Source: an uncultured Spirochaetaceae bacterium
Lineage (GTDB): Bacteria; Spirochaetota; Spirochaetia; Treponematales; Treponemataceae
Direction of reading: 5' to 3'
NCBI GenBank assembly: GCA_902797925.1
Contig: CADBUT010000190.1
Location: 1-5,003 of the forward strand
DNA: 5,003 nt
Shown: one piece after another, positions 1 through 5,003 of the stretch
How positions within the stretch are numbered: position 1 is the first letter of the stretch
Layout: the number at the start of each line of letters is the position of its first letter
Made by a program: the position numbers and the translations under genes
The notes under the pieces: generated by a model
Seen by the model: only the letters and a program-made list of their open reading frames with translations
What the model was told of the DNA's origin: nothing
Databases searched by the model: none

Positions 1-510
1 GGTGCGGCGTTGTTCGTTGCTTTGACAACAGTTCAGATTCCGGTCGGTTTTGTGCCGAACGTTGCATTGCAGGTGCGTGCTGCAGTGCTTGCTTTCTTTG
101 CCGCCGTGTTCGGCCCTGTTGCAGGCTTTGCAATCGGTCTGATTGGCCACGCTTTGGGCGATGCACTCTTTTATGGAAGCGTCTGGTGGAGCTGGGTTTT
201 CCCGGATGCAGTTTTCGGACTTCTGGTTGGTCTTTTTGCAAAGAAATATGCAATCGAAGAGGGCGGTTTTGGTATAAATCAGCTTATCGGTTTTAATCTT
301 GTTCAGTTAGTTGCCAATGCCATTGCATGGGTTCTGCTTGCACCTGTTCTTGACATTCTTATCTACAAAGAGCCGTCAAACAAGGTTTTTGCACAGGGCT
401 TTGTTGCTTTTGCCACTAACTTTGTGATTATTCTTATTCTTGGTTCTTTGCTCGCTTGGGGCTATTCAAAGATAAAGACCAAATCAGGTTCACTTAAGAC
501 TGAAGACTAA
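1..510 (+). CDS. ECF transporter S component, UPF0397 type (5'-truncated)
   Basis: Integral membrane substrate-binding subunit of an energy-coupling factor vitamin/micronutrient importer; it would work with A/A' ATPases and a T subunit not seen here. Frame 1 is open from the window edge through 169 codons to TAA. The visible protein is very hydrophobic and carries the UPF0397 pattern: an early PNVALQ stretch, then FGPVAGFAIGLIGHALGDALFYGS, a WWSWVFPD block, GLLVGLF, and a late ANAIAW...APVLDILIY segment. About five membrane segments are visible, ending in a short Lys-rich cytoplasmic tail. The family is usually a little over 180 residues, so I infer that only a short N-terminal piece is missing. 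The TTG at position 10 is an internal Leu codon, not a start. A terminator follows, so this is the last gene of its unit. The substrate cannot be assigned from sequence. Family call fairly sure; substrate unknown. Confidence 0.85.
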   Translation, partial: GAALFVALTTVQIPVGFVPNVALQVRAAVLAFFAAVFGPVAGFAIGLIGHALGDALFYGSVWWSWVFPDAVFGLLVGLFAKKYAIEEGGFGINQLIGFNLVQLVANAIAWVLLAPVLDILIYKEPSNKVFAQGFVAFATNFVIILILGSLLAWGYSKIKTKSGSLKTED

Positions 511-533
511 AACACCGGCCTTGCGTGGTCATA

Positions 534-576
534 AAAAAAGCTGCTTCGTTAGCTGAAAGCTAGAAGCAGCTTTTTT
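534..576. terminator. Bidirectional intrinsic terminator
   Basis: Perfect 14-bp inverted repeat: the left arm 534-547 (A6 then GCTGCTTC) pairs with the right arm 563-576 (GAAGCAGC then T6). The loop region contains a further 5-bp stem (TAGCT 550-554 with AGCTA 558-562) closed by GAA, with a 2-nt bulge at 548-549. The right arm ends in T6 on the + strand, and 533-539 gives T7 on the - strand, so it can end transcription both from the ECF gene (stop at 510) and from the uxuA operon (stop at 581, only 4 nt from the hairpin). Its place between convergent genes fits this role. Confidence 0.92.
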
Positions 577-580
577 GTTT

Positions 581-1654
581 TTAGCATTTCATGCTTTTTT
601 CAATTGATTCCCAAAGACCGCAGATATATGCAGCGCCTAATGCACGGTCGTACAGACCGTAGCCCGGCATTGCTTTTTCGTTCCAAATCATGCGGCCGTG
701 GTCTGGTCTGATTGGGCCTGTAAAGCCTATGTCGTAGAGCGCCTTTACAATCTCAAACATGTCGAAAGAGCCGTCGCTTGAAAGATGGGCAGCTTCTTCA
801 AAGTCATTTCTTCCGTCATTGAATTGAAGGTTACGCACATGAGCAAAGTGAATTCTTCCTTTCAGAGCACGGATCATTTTCGGCAAATCATTATCAGGAT
901 TTGTACCGTAAGAGCCGGCGCAGAAAGTTACGCCGTTATGCGGATTGTCCGTCATCTTCATCATACGCTGAATGTTCGGCAAGCTGTTGATGATTCTTGG
1001 CAGACCGAAAACGCTCCATGACGGGTCGTCCGGGTGTATAGCCATGTTGATGTCGTATTTGTCGCAGACCGGCATTATTGCATCGAGGAAATATTTCAGC
1101 CGCTCAAAAAGCAGATCTTCCGTAGTTCCTTCGTACATTTTGAAGAGGTCTTTGATCTTCGCCATGCGTTCAGGTTCCCAGCCCGGCATTACTGTGCCGT
1201 TCATGTCGCCTGCAATGCTGTCAAACATTTTTTCAGGATTGATGGCGTCAACAGCTTTCTGATTGTATGCCATTACCGTTGAACCGTCAGGACGAAGCCG
1301 TGCAAGCTCTGTGCGGGTCCAGTCGAATACCGGCATAAAGTTATAGCATACCATGTGAATATCGTTTTTGCCGAGGTTTTCAAGCGTCTTGATGTAGGCG
1401 TCGATATCCTTGTCGCGGTCTTTGCCGGCTGTCTTTATAGCATCGCTTACATTTACGCTTTCAATTCCGTCAAGCGTAAGACCCGCAGCTTCAATTTCAT
1501 CTTTAAGAGACTTAATCTCTGCTTCTGTCCATAATTCGCCCGGCATTTTATTGTAGAGCGTCGAAATGACGCCTTTTACATAAGCCGTTTGTCTTATCTG
1601 TTTCAAGGTTACGGTATCATATTTGCTGCCGTACCATCTCATTGTCATTTTCAT
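581..1654 (-). CDS. uxuA: D-mannonate dehydratase UxuA
   Basis: Cytoplasmic metal-dependent (Mn/Fe) lyase of the hexuronate pathway: D-mannonate to 2-keto-3-deoxy-D-gluconate plus water. The 357-residue protein has the length of the shorter (Firmicutes-type) UxuA proteins and looks complete. TIM-barrel family motifs are visible: CYNFMPVFDWTRT near 103-115, HPDDP at 207-211, GLPRI at 217-221, FCAGSYG at 244-250, HFAHVRN at 269-275 and RPDHGR at 316-321. The expected metal ligands are all present, by family analogy: His207, Cys245, His272 and Asp318. The start at 1654 is chosen because AGGA lies 10 nt upstream; Met3 and Met5 are less well placed. It is the last gene of the operon, 7 nt after dctM, and its ribosome site overlaps the end of dctM, so translational coupling is likely. 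A terminator follows 4 nt after the stop. No sign of damage. Confidence 0.96.
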   Translation of the reverse strand: MKMTMRWYGSKYDTVTLKQIRQTAYVKGVISTLYNKMPGELWTEAEIKSLKDEIEAAGLTLDGIESVNVSDAIKTAGKDRDKDIDAYIKTLENLGKNDIHMVCYNFMPVFDWTRTELARLRPDGSTVMAYNQKAVDAINPEKMFDSIAGDMNGTVMPGWEPERMAKIKDLFKMYEGTTEDLLFERLKYFLDAIMPVCDKYDINMAIHPDDPSWSVFGLPRIINSLPNIQRMMKMTDNPHNGVTFCAGSYGTNPDNDLPKMIRALKGRIHFAHVRNLQFNDGRNDFEEAAHLSSDGSFDMFEIVKALYDIGFTGPIRPDHGRMIWNEKAMPGYGLYDRALGAAYICGLWESIEKSMKC

Positions 1655-1661
1655 AAATTAC

Positions 1662-2957
1662 TTATCCTGTTACACCAAAAATCATATTCGGAATGAATAG
1701 CACCAACTTTGGGCAGAATACAAGAATAGCAAGTTCTAGAAGAATTGCAAAGAGGAAAGGCAAACTTTCTTTCGTGTATTCTTCTGGCGGACAGCCTATA
1801 ATGCCGCAAACCGTATACAAAGCAGAGCCAATCGGCGGTGTCATTACGCCCAAAGTTACGATTGTAGCCATGAGAACGCCGAAATGAACCGGGTCCATGC
1901 CGACGCTTGTTACCATTGGAAGGAAAATCGGCGTAAGCAGCAGGAAGTTGACGTTGCTGTCAACGAACATTCCCGTAATAAAGAGGAAGCCGAGCATAAT
2001 AAGCGTGAGAAGCTGCGGGTTTTCGGTGATTCCGAAAATGAATGAGCTTAACGCCGCCGGAAGTTTAACCCAAGTAATTGCATAGCTGAACGGGCCGCTC
2101 ATCGCAATAATCAGCATGATTGCGCCGTTGTCTTTGAGCGTGGTAATCAAAGCTTCCTTGAAGTTTTCCCAGTTGAGCTTCTTGTAGACGAATTTGCCGA
2201 CGATGATTGCATAAATAACGGCGAATGCACCAGATTCAGACGGTGTGAACACGCCGAAACGGATTCCGACAATGAGGATAATCGGGAACAAAAGCGCCCA
2301 GATTGAAACCTTGAGGTTGTCGAAAAGTTCCTTGAATGTCAGCTTCGGCGCGTCTGTGCTTGGCGGGTCGAATTTCCTGATGCGGCTTGTAATTGTCGTT
2401 GTTCCCATAAGGAACACCATCATCAAAATGCCCGGAATGATGCCGGCTGCAAAAAGGCGGCCGATTGAAACTTCGCCGACAAAGCCGAAAATGATAAGGC
2501 CTAAGCTTGGCGGAATTGTTGCCGTGATGAGTGCGGTAAGACAGTTTATTGAACAGATGTAGCCTTTCGTGTAGCCGCGTTTCATCATTTCCGGGGCGAG
2601 AATACGCGTTTCCATTGCGGCATCGGCAGTTGCAGAACCAGAAACGCCGCCCATCAGCGTTGACATTACGACCGAAATTTGAGCAGTGCCGCCGTACATG
2701 CGTCTTGTAAGCAGGCGGGCAAGGCTTAAAAGCTGGTCTGTAATTCCGGAAACGTTCATCAAATTTCCGGCAAAAATGAAAAATGGAACTGCAAGGAATG
2801 CGAACGACTGGCTTTGAAGCACAATCATCTGTACCGCGGCTTCAAACGGAAGCACCGGCTGGCTTAAAAAATAAGCGAAACCTGCAATTCCGATCACGAA
2901 CGCGATAGGCATTCCCATCAGCAGAAAAATTACAAAACATAAAAGAAGAAGTGCCAT
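1662..2957 (-). CDS. dctM: TRAP transporter large permease, DctM family
   Basis: Large integral membrane subunit of a tripartite ATP-independent periplasmic transporter; the family carries the ion-coupled (usually Na+) translocation of solute handed over by the DctP receptor. 431 residues, the normal DctM length, with about 11-12 hydrophobic segments throughout. Family motifs seen: GMPIAFVIG (15-23), PFFIFAGNLM (58-67), GGVSGSATADAAM (103-115), the TIPPSLG loop (147-153), GVFTPSESGA (235-244), MFVDSN (330-335) and MTPPIGSALY (372-381). The repeated TP/PP loops in each half match the inverted-repeat elevator fold known for this family. The ATG at 2957 has AGGAG 6 nt upstream. It lies 14 nt after dctQ and 7 nt before uxuA. 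Intact. The pairing with uxuA suggests a sugar-acid substrate; the permease itself does not reveal the ligand. Confidence 0.95.
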   Translation of the reverse strand: MALLLLCFVIFLLMGMPIAFVIGIAGFAYFLSQPVLPFEAAVQMIVLQSQSFAFLAVPFFIFAGNLMNVSGITDQLLSLARLLTRRMYGGTAQISVVMSTLMGGVSGSATADAAMETRILAPEMMKRGYTKGYICSINCLTALITATIPPSLGLIIFGFVGEVSIGRLFAAGIIPGILMMVFLMGTTTITSRIRKFDPPSTDAPKLTFKELFDNLKVSIWALLFPIILIVGIRFGVFTPSESGAFAVIYAIIVGKFVYKKLNWENFKEALITTLKDNGAIMLIIAMSGPFSYAITWVKLPAALSSFIFGITENPQLLTLIMLGFLFITGMFVDSNVNFLLLTPIFLPMVTSVGMDPVHFGVLMATIVTLGVMTPPIGSALYTVCGIIGCPPEEYTKESLPFLFAILLELAILVFCPKLVLFIPNMIFGVTG

Positions 2958-2971
2958 GTTTTTCTCCTGAA

Positions 2972-3490
2972 TTATTCAGCCTGTTCAGGCTTTTTTTCTT
3001 CTGCAGCCTGAACTGCTTTGTCGTTGTCGTTGAAATGCTGAATGCATGCCTTGATTTTTCCAATTGTCGATATAGACATTGAAAAAGTTGCCACAACAAG
3101 GCTCAAGCTTACGAGCGAATAAGGAATCGGCATTGACTGATATGTTCTGAGCCGTTCCGTCCATACAAGGCGTGCGCCGTAAATACAGATAATCACGGTC
3201 ACGCAGAGAATTATCGCATAAATCAGAAGCAGTATTACTTTCTGCATTTTTTTCGGAAAATACCGCGTTACAATGTCTATGCCGATGAGCTGGCCGCTCC
3301 GCCATGCAATGTCTGCGCCCAGAAATGCCGTCCAGGCAAGAAGCAGCATCGCAAGGTCAATGTTCCACGACATTGAAACGCGCATAAAGCGCAGAATTGC
3401 TGAAGCAAAAACAAAAAGTACAAGAAAGATGAAGCCGACGCCGCAGATGGCGGTCTCTATCTTGCAAAAATATTCGTAAAATTTTTTCAT
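2972..3490 (-). CDS. dctQ: TRAP transporter small permease, DctQ family
   Basis: Small membrane subunit that pairs with DctM in a TRAP transporter. 172 residues with four hydrophobic segments at about 13-35, 44-62, 84-108 and 122-145, as expected for DctQ. The family pattern is visible in SWNIDLAMLLLAW followed by FLGADIAWRSGQLIGID (57-73). The C-terminus is a short charged tail rich in Glu and Lys. The start at 3490 (MKKFYEYF) is preferred because AAGGA lies 6 nt upstream; a 23-residue longer reading from 3559 would run through the intercistronic hairpin and has no ribosome site. It follows dctP by 90 nt and precedes dctM by 14 nt. DctQ proteins are poorly conserved, so the call rests on topology, residual motif and position between dctP and dctM. 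Confidence 0.92.
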   Translation of the reverse strand: MKKFYEYFCKIETAICGVGFIFLVLFVFASAILRFMRVSMSWNIDLAMLLLAWTAFLGADIAWRSGQLIGIDIVTRYFPKKMQKVILLLIYAIILCVTVIICIYGARLVWTERLRTYQSMPIPYSLVSLSLVVATFSMSISTIGKIKACIQHFNDNDKAVQAAEEKKPEQAE

Positions 3491-3496
3491 ATAAAA

Positions 3497-3501
3497 TCCT
3501 T
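3497..3501 (-). promoter_or_regulatory. Ribosome binding site that fixes the dctQ start
   Basis: AAGGA on the - strand, 6 nt before the ATG at 3490. It supports the short 172-residue DctQ over the longer open frame that begins at 3559. Confidence 0.75.
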
Positions 3502-3506
3502 GAAAT

Positions 3507-3563
3507 GGAAAAGGGTTTGTGCTTTTCAGAAAGAATAATGGAGAGAACTGAAGACACAAACCC
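3507..3563 (-). promoter_or_regulatory. Intercistronic hairpin between dctP and dctQ
   Basis: A perfect 9-bp inverted repeat, GGGTTTGTG (3513-3521) and CACAAACCC (3555-3563), extends inward after one bulged base (3522) through 3523-3529 paired with 3548-3554, with one mismatch, leaving an 18-nt loop. In the operon transcript the 3' arm is followed by only four U, then CC. That is weak for a full terminator. It sits between the receptor gene and the two membrane-subunit genes, where such structures often protect the upstream message or partly end transcription, giving more receptor than permease. The structure is seen directly; the role is inferred. Confidence 0.65.
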
Positions 3564-3580
3564 GAAAAAGAAGTGCAAAA

Positions 3581-4582
3581 TTAGTTAGCAAGTTCCTTGA
3601 AAAGTCTTTCTTTAAGACCGGCAGAGAAGCCCAAATCGTTGTTTGTGTAAAGCGGTTCGATTGCTTTCTGGAATTCGCCGATGTCAACATCTGCGATTGT
3701 TACGCCGTTCTTCTTCATGTTTTCATAGTAACCGGCTTCTTCGCTCTGAATAATTGCACCGTATTCAGCAGCAGCTTCGCGCATGATTTTTGTGAAAAGC
3801 TCGCGGTCTGAAGGGCTCATGCTGTTATAGAACGCAGAAGAGCATACAAATGCAGACTGAAGCATGTAGTGCTTTGTCATTGCAAGGTATTTTGTAACTT
3901 CATAAATGCGTGAACCGTCAGCTGTTGCAACCTGAACTTCGCAGCCGTCGAGAGCTTTCTGCTGAATTCCAGGGAAAACTTCGCCCCAAGAAATACCGAT
4001 GTTTGCAAAACCGAGATATTTAGCGAGGTTGTTGCCGATTGCGTTGCCGAAACCGCGGATTCTCAAACCTGAAAGGTCTGCTACGCTGTTTACAGGTGTT
4101 GTTGTGTAGAAGCAGCGGAAACCGTTGTACATGTTTGTAATATAGATGATTCCCTGTTTTTCAAGTTCAGCCTGCCATTCTTTGAAAAGTGCAGTGTCCG
4201 GCAGCTTCTTGAGCATTTCCGGGTCTGTAAGAATGTACGGAGCCATAAGGATGTTCATATCCGGAATCTTGAACTGGCTTGCAAGGCGGCCTGGGTCGCT
4301 TGGAACAACAAGGCTGATACCGAGCTTTGCCTGTGTAACAAGTGCGTCTGTATCGCCAGAAAGTGCACCTGCAACCTGAACTACTGCATTGAAGCGGCCT
4401 GTTGCGTTGAGCTTGTCGGCTACAGACTGCATCATGCGGCTCTGGCCGGTTGTTGCTGCTTCTGTACCTGCAAATGTTACAGGAATCTTTGCACTGCTGC
4501 CGCCTTCTTTTTTGCTGCAGGAAGTGAACAGCATTCCGCACATAAGCAGAGCTGCCAAAGAATATAAAATTGATTTTTTCAT
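3581..4582 (-). CDS. dctP: TRAP transporter solute receptor, DctP family lipoprotein
   Basis: Extracytoplasmic substrate-binding protein that delivers solute to DctQM. 333 residues from the chosen start, a usual DctP length. The N-terminus is a lipoprotein signal: MKKS, a hydrophobic core at about 5-19, and a lipobox LFTSC with Cys22 as the likely lipid-modified residue; Phe at -3 is unusual for proteobacteria but tolerated in spirochaetes. Family features include SGLRIRGFGN at 171-180, where Arg176 fits the conserved arginine that binds the ligand carboxylate, and EVFPGIQQKALDGCEVQ at 201-217, matching the EVFxALQxGxVDGxE signature. ATG 4582 has AAGGGGGA 6 nt upstream; a longer frame from a TTG at 4645 would start inside the -35 box and is rejected. 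First gene of the operon. The ligand is probably a uronate or aldonate such as D-mannonate, judged only from uxuA. Confidence 0.94.
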   Translation of the reverse strand: MKKSILYSLAALLMCGMLFTSCSKKEGGSSAKIPVTFAGTEAATTGQSRMMQSVADKLNATGRFNAVVQVAGALSGDTDALVTQAKLGISLVVPSDPGRLASQFKIPDMNILMAPYILTDPEMLKKLPDTALFKEWQAELEKQGIIYITNMYNGFRCFYTTTPVNSVADLSGLRIRGFGNAIGNNLAKYLGFANIGISWGEVFPGIQQKALDGCEVQVATADGSRIYEVTKYLAMTKHYMLQSAFVCSSAFYNSMSPSDRELFTKIMREAAAEYGAIIQSEEAGYYENMKKNGVTIADVDIGEFQKAIEPLYTNNDLGFSAGLKERLFKELAN

Positions 4583-4588
4583 GAAAGT

Positions 4589-4597
4589 CCCCCTTTT
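4589..4597 (-). promoter_or_regulatory. Ribosome binding site that fixes the dctP start
   Basis: AAAAGGGGG on the - strand, followed by ACTTTC and the ATG at 4582 (6-nt spacing). It supports the 333-residue reading with the lipoprotein signal at the very N-terminus. Confidence 0.8.
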
Positions 4598-4610
4598 GAC
4601 TGTCTGATAT

Positions 4611-4624
4611 ACTAACATGTTAGT
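4611..4624. promoter_or_regulatory. Operator 1, perfect 14-bp palindrome
   Basis: ACTAACATGTTAGT is a perfect palindrome centred at 4617/4618. It covers the predicted -10 box of the dctP promoter (4617-4622), so a protein bound here should block transcription of the operon. The same 12-bp core recurs at 4692-4703. The divergent GntR-family regulator is the obvious candidate to bind it; this is inferred from position. Confidence 0.8.
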
Positions 4625-4645
4625 TGCTAACTTATTAGTTGTCAA
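4617..4645 (-). promoter_or_regulatory. Promoter of the dctPQM-uxuA operon
   Basis: On the - strand: consensus -35 TTGACA (4645-4640), a 17-bp spacer and TAACAT (4622-4617), which matches four of six -10 positions. The start of transcription would fall near 4610, leaving a leader of about 28 nt before dctP. The -10 is embedded in operator 1, and a second degenerate operator lies in the spacer. Confidence 0.78.
4627..4638. promoter_or_regulatory. Operator 3, degenerate copy
   Basis: CTAACTTATTAG keeps the outer CTAA/TTAG arms of the palindrome but not its CATG centre. It lies 15 bp (centre to centre) from operator 1, in the spacer of the dctP promoter. The corresponding position of the other promoter has no such copy. 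It may be a weaker second binding site on the operon side. Confidence 0.5.
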
Positions 4646-4646
4646 G

Positions 4647-4666
4647 AAAAAAAGTTAAAAAAAGTT
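4647..4666. repeat. Tandem 10-bp A-tract repeat between the -35 boxes
   Basis: AAAAAAAGTT occurs twice in direct tandem (4647-4656 and 4657-4666), placing A7 tracts exactly 10 bp apart. Phased A-tracts of this kind curve DNA, and AT-rich sequence just upstream of -35 can act as an UP element. The repeat fills almost all of the 24 bp between the two divergent -35 boxes. The repeat is seen; curvature and promoter stimulation are inferred. Confidence 0.7.
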
Positions 4667-4669
4667 TTG

Positions 4670-4698
4670 TTGACAGCTCAATTTTATGATGCTAACAT
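4670..4698 (+). promoter_or_regulatory. Promoter of the GntR-family regulator gene
   Basis: Consensus -35 TTGACA (4670-4675), a 17-bp spacer and TAACAT (4693-4698). Both boxes and the spacing are identical to those of the divergent operon promoter. Transcription would start near 4705, about 32 nt before the regulator's ATG. The -10 lies inside operator 2, which predicts autoregulation. Confidence 0.75.
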
Positions 4699-4703
4699 GT
4701 TAG
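4692..4703. promoter_or_regulatory. Operator 2, 12-bp palindrome
   Basis: CTAACATGTTAG, a perfect palindrome centred at 4697/4698, exactly 80 bp from the centre of operator 1 and sharing its core. It covers the -10 of the regulator promoter. A further overlapping half-site TTAGT follows at 4704-4708. Confidence 0.78.
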
Positions 4704-4736
4704 TTAGTAAATATCCAACAATTTTATGGGGAAGAA

Positions 4737-5003
4737 ATGAGCACTAGCGAATCCAGCGTTCAAGCAGCCGTATATAACGCCCTAAGAAACAACATCATGT
4801 CATTGCAGCTCAAACCAGGCACGGTTATGAGCACGCAGGAAGTCGCGCAGAAACTTGATGTAAGCCGTACACCGGTGCGCGAAGCTTTTATACGTTTGCA
4901 GCGCGACGGCCTTGTTGATATATTCCCTCAAAAAGAGACAATCGTTTCAAGAATTGATTTTCATAAAGTAGAGCAGGAACGCTTTGTGCGCGAAAGCCTT
5001 GAA
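4737..5003 (+). CDS. GntR-family transcriptional regulator (3'-truncated)
   Basis: DNA-binding repressor or activator; the visible 89 residues contain the whole winged-helix domain. The pattern is typical of GntR: VYNALRNNIMSLQLKPGTVMS (about 12-32), the helix-turn-helix STQEVAQKLDVSRTPVREAF (32-51), then RLQRDGLVDI (53-62) and a wing reaching VSRI. The start of the effector domain, HKVEQERFVRESLE at 76-89, resembles the first helix of an FCD domain, so the FadR branch is likely. The frame is open to the window edge and the C-terminal ligand domain is missing. The ATG at 4737 is the first Met codon after an in-frame TAG at 4701, with GGGGAAG just upstream. Divergent from dctPQM-uxuA with shared operators, so it probably senses a sugar acid such as mannonate or a pathway intermediate. 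Family sure; subfamily and effector inferred. Confidence 0.93.
   Translation, partial: MSTSESSVQAAVYNALRNNIMSLQLKPGTVMSTQEVAQKLDVSRTPVREAFIRLQRDGLVDIFPQKETIVSRIDFHKVEQERFVRESLE

Noticed and set aside
785..1282. Three + strand open frames of 78-96 codons inside uxuA
   Set aside because: They are antisense to a fully convincing UxuA, have no recognisable domains and overlap each other.
2978..2997. Small hairpin with T7 on the + strand at the end of dctQ (AGCCT, GTTC loop, AGGCT)
   Set aside because: A 5-bp stem that lies in the coding sequence for the Lys-Pro-Glu tail of DctQ; no antisense gene upstream needs a terminator here. Probably fortuitous.
2985..3000. A AAA AAG slippery heptamer near the 3' end of dctQ followed by a small hairpin
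   Set aside because: A -1 shift would give one further codon and then a stop, changing only the last few residues and not fusing to dctM; no functional gain is evident.
3491..3559. 23-residue N-terminal extension of DctQ
   Set aside because: It runs through the intercistronic hairpin, lacks a ribosome site, and is not DctQ-like; the start at 3490 has AAGGA at 6 nt.
4583..4645. N-terminal extension of DctP starting at a TTG at 4645 or the ATG at 4618
   Set aside because: The extension covers the promoter and operator 1; the ATG at 4618 is part of the palindrome's CATG centre. The MKKS start at 4582 has a strong ribosome site and a proper lipoprotein signal.
4685..4690. TATGAT as an alternative -10 for the regulator gene
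   Set aside because: It is a better -10 match but lies only 9 bp from TTGACA, and no good -35 is found at 16-18 bp.
4726..4740. Four-codon leader ORF (MGKK) whose stop overlaps the regulator's ATG
   Set aside because: It has no ribosome site of its own and its codons form the purine-rich ribosome site of the regulator gene, so it is most likely chance.

Overview
The window looks like a chromosomal segment from a low-to-moderate GC bacterium, most probably a Treponema-like spirochaete. That placement is an inference from protein style, a relaxed lipobox (Phe at -3) and general codon use; no rRNA or other phylogenetic marker is present. No mobile element, CRISPR array, tRNA or rRNA was seen.

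Layout. (1) Positions 1-510, + strand: the 3' part of a gene for an ECF-transporter substrate-binding S component of the UPF0397 type. (2) 534-576: a strong hairpin with T runs on both strands, a bidirectional terminator between this gene and the convergent operon. (3) 4582 down to 581, - strand: a compact four-gene operon in the order dctP (lipoprotein solute receptor), dctQ (small membrane subunit), dctM (large membrane subunit), uxuA (mannonate dehydratase). Gaps are 90, 14 and 7 nt; the 90-nt gap holds a long hairpin. (4) 4583-4736: a divergent control region. (5) 4737 to the window end, + strand: the N-terminal 89 residues of a GntR-family regulator, probably of the FadR/FCD type.

How it works together (inference from family knowledge and layout): the TRAP transporter DctPQM brings in a sugar acid, UxuA dehydrates D-mannonate to 2-keto-3-deoxy-D-gluconate, and the divergent GntR protein probably controls both the operon and its own gene. 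Of the hexuronate pathway enzymes only UxuA is visible, and the operon ends right after it, so the imported substrate may be D-mannonate itself or a uronate converted by enzymes encoded elsewhere.

The most striking structure is the control region. Two back-to-back promoters have the same form, TTGACA-17 bp-TAACAT. In each the -10 element lies inside a CTAACATGTTAG palindrome. The whole arrangement is mirror-symmetric about position 4657/4658, where a tandem pair of A7 tracts with 10-bp period sits. A third, degenerate operator lies only in the operon-side promoter. The genes themselves belong to known families; I found no convincing previously undescribed system.
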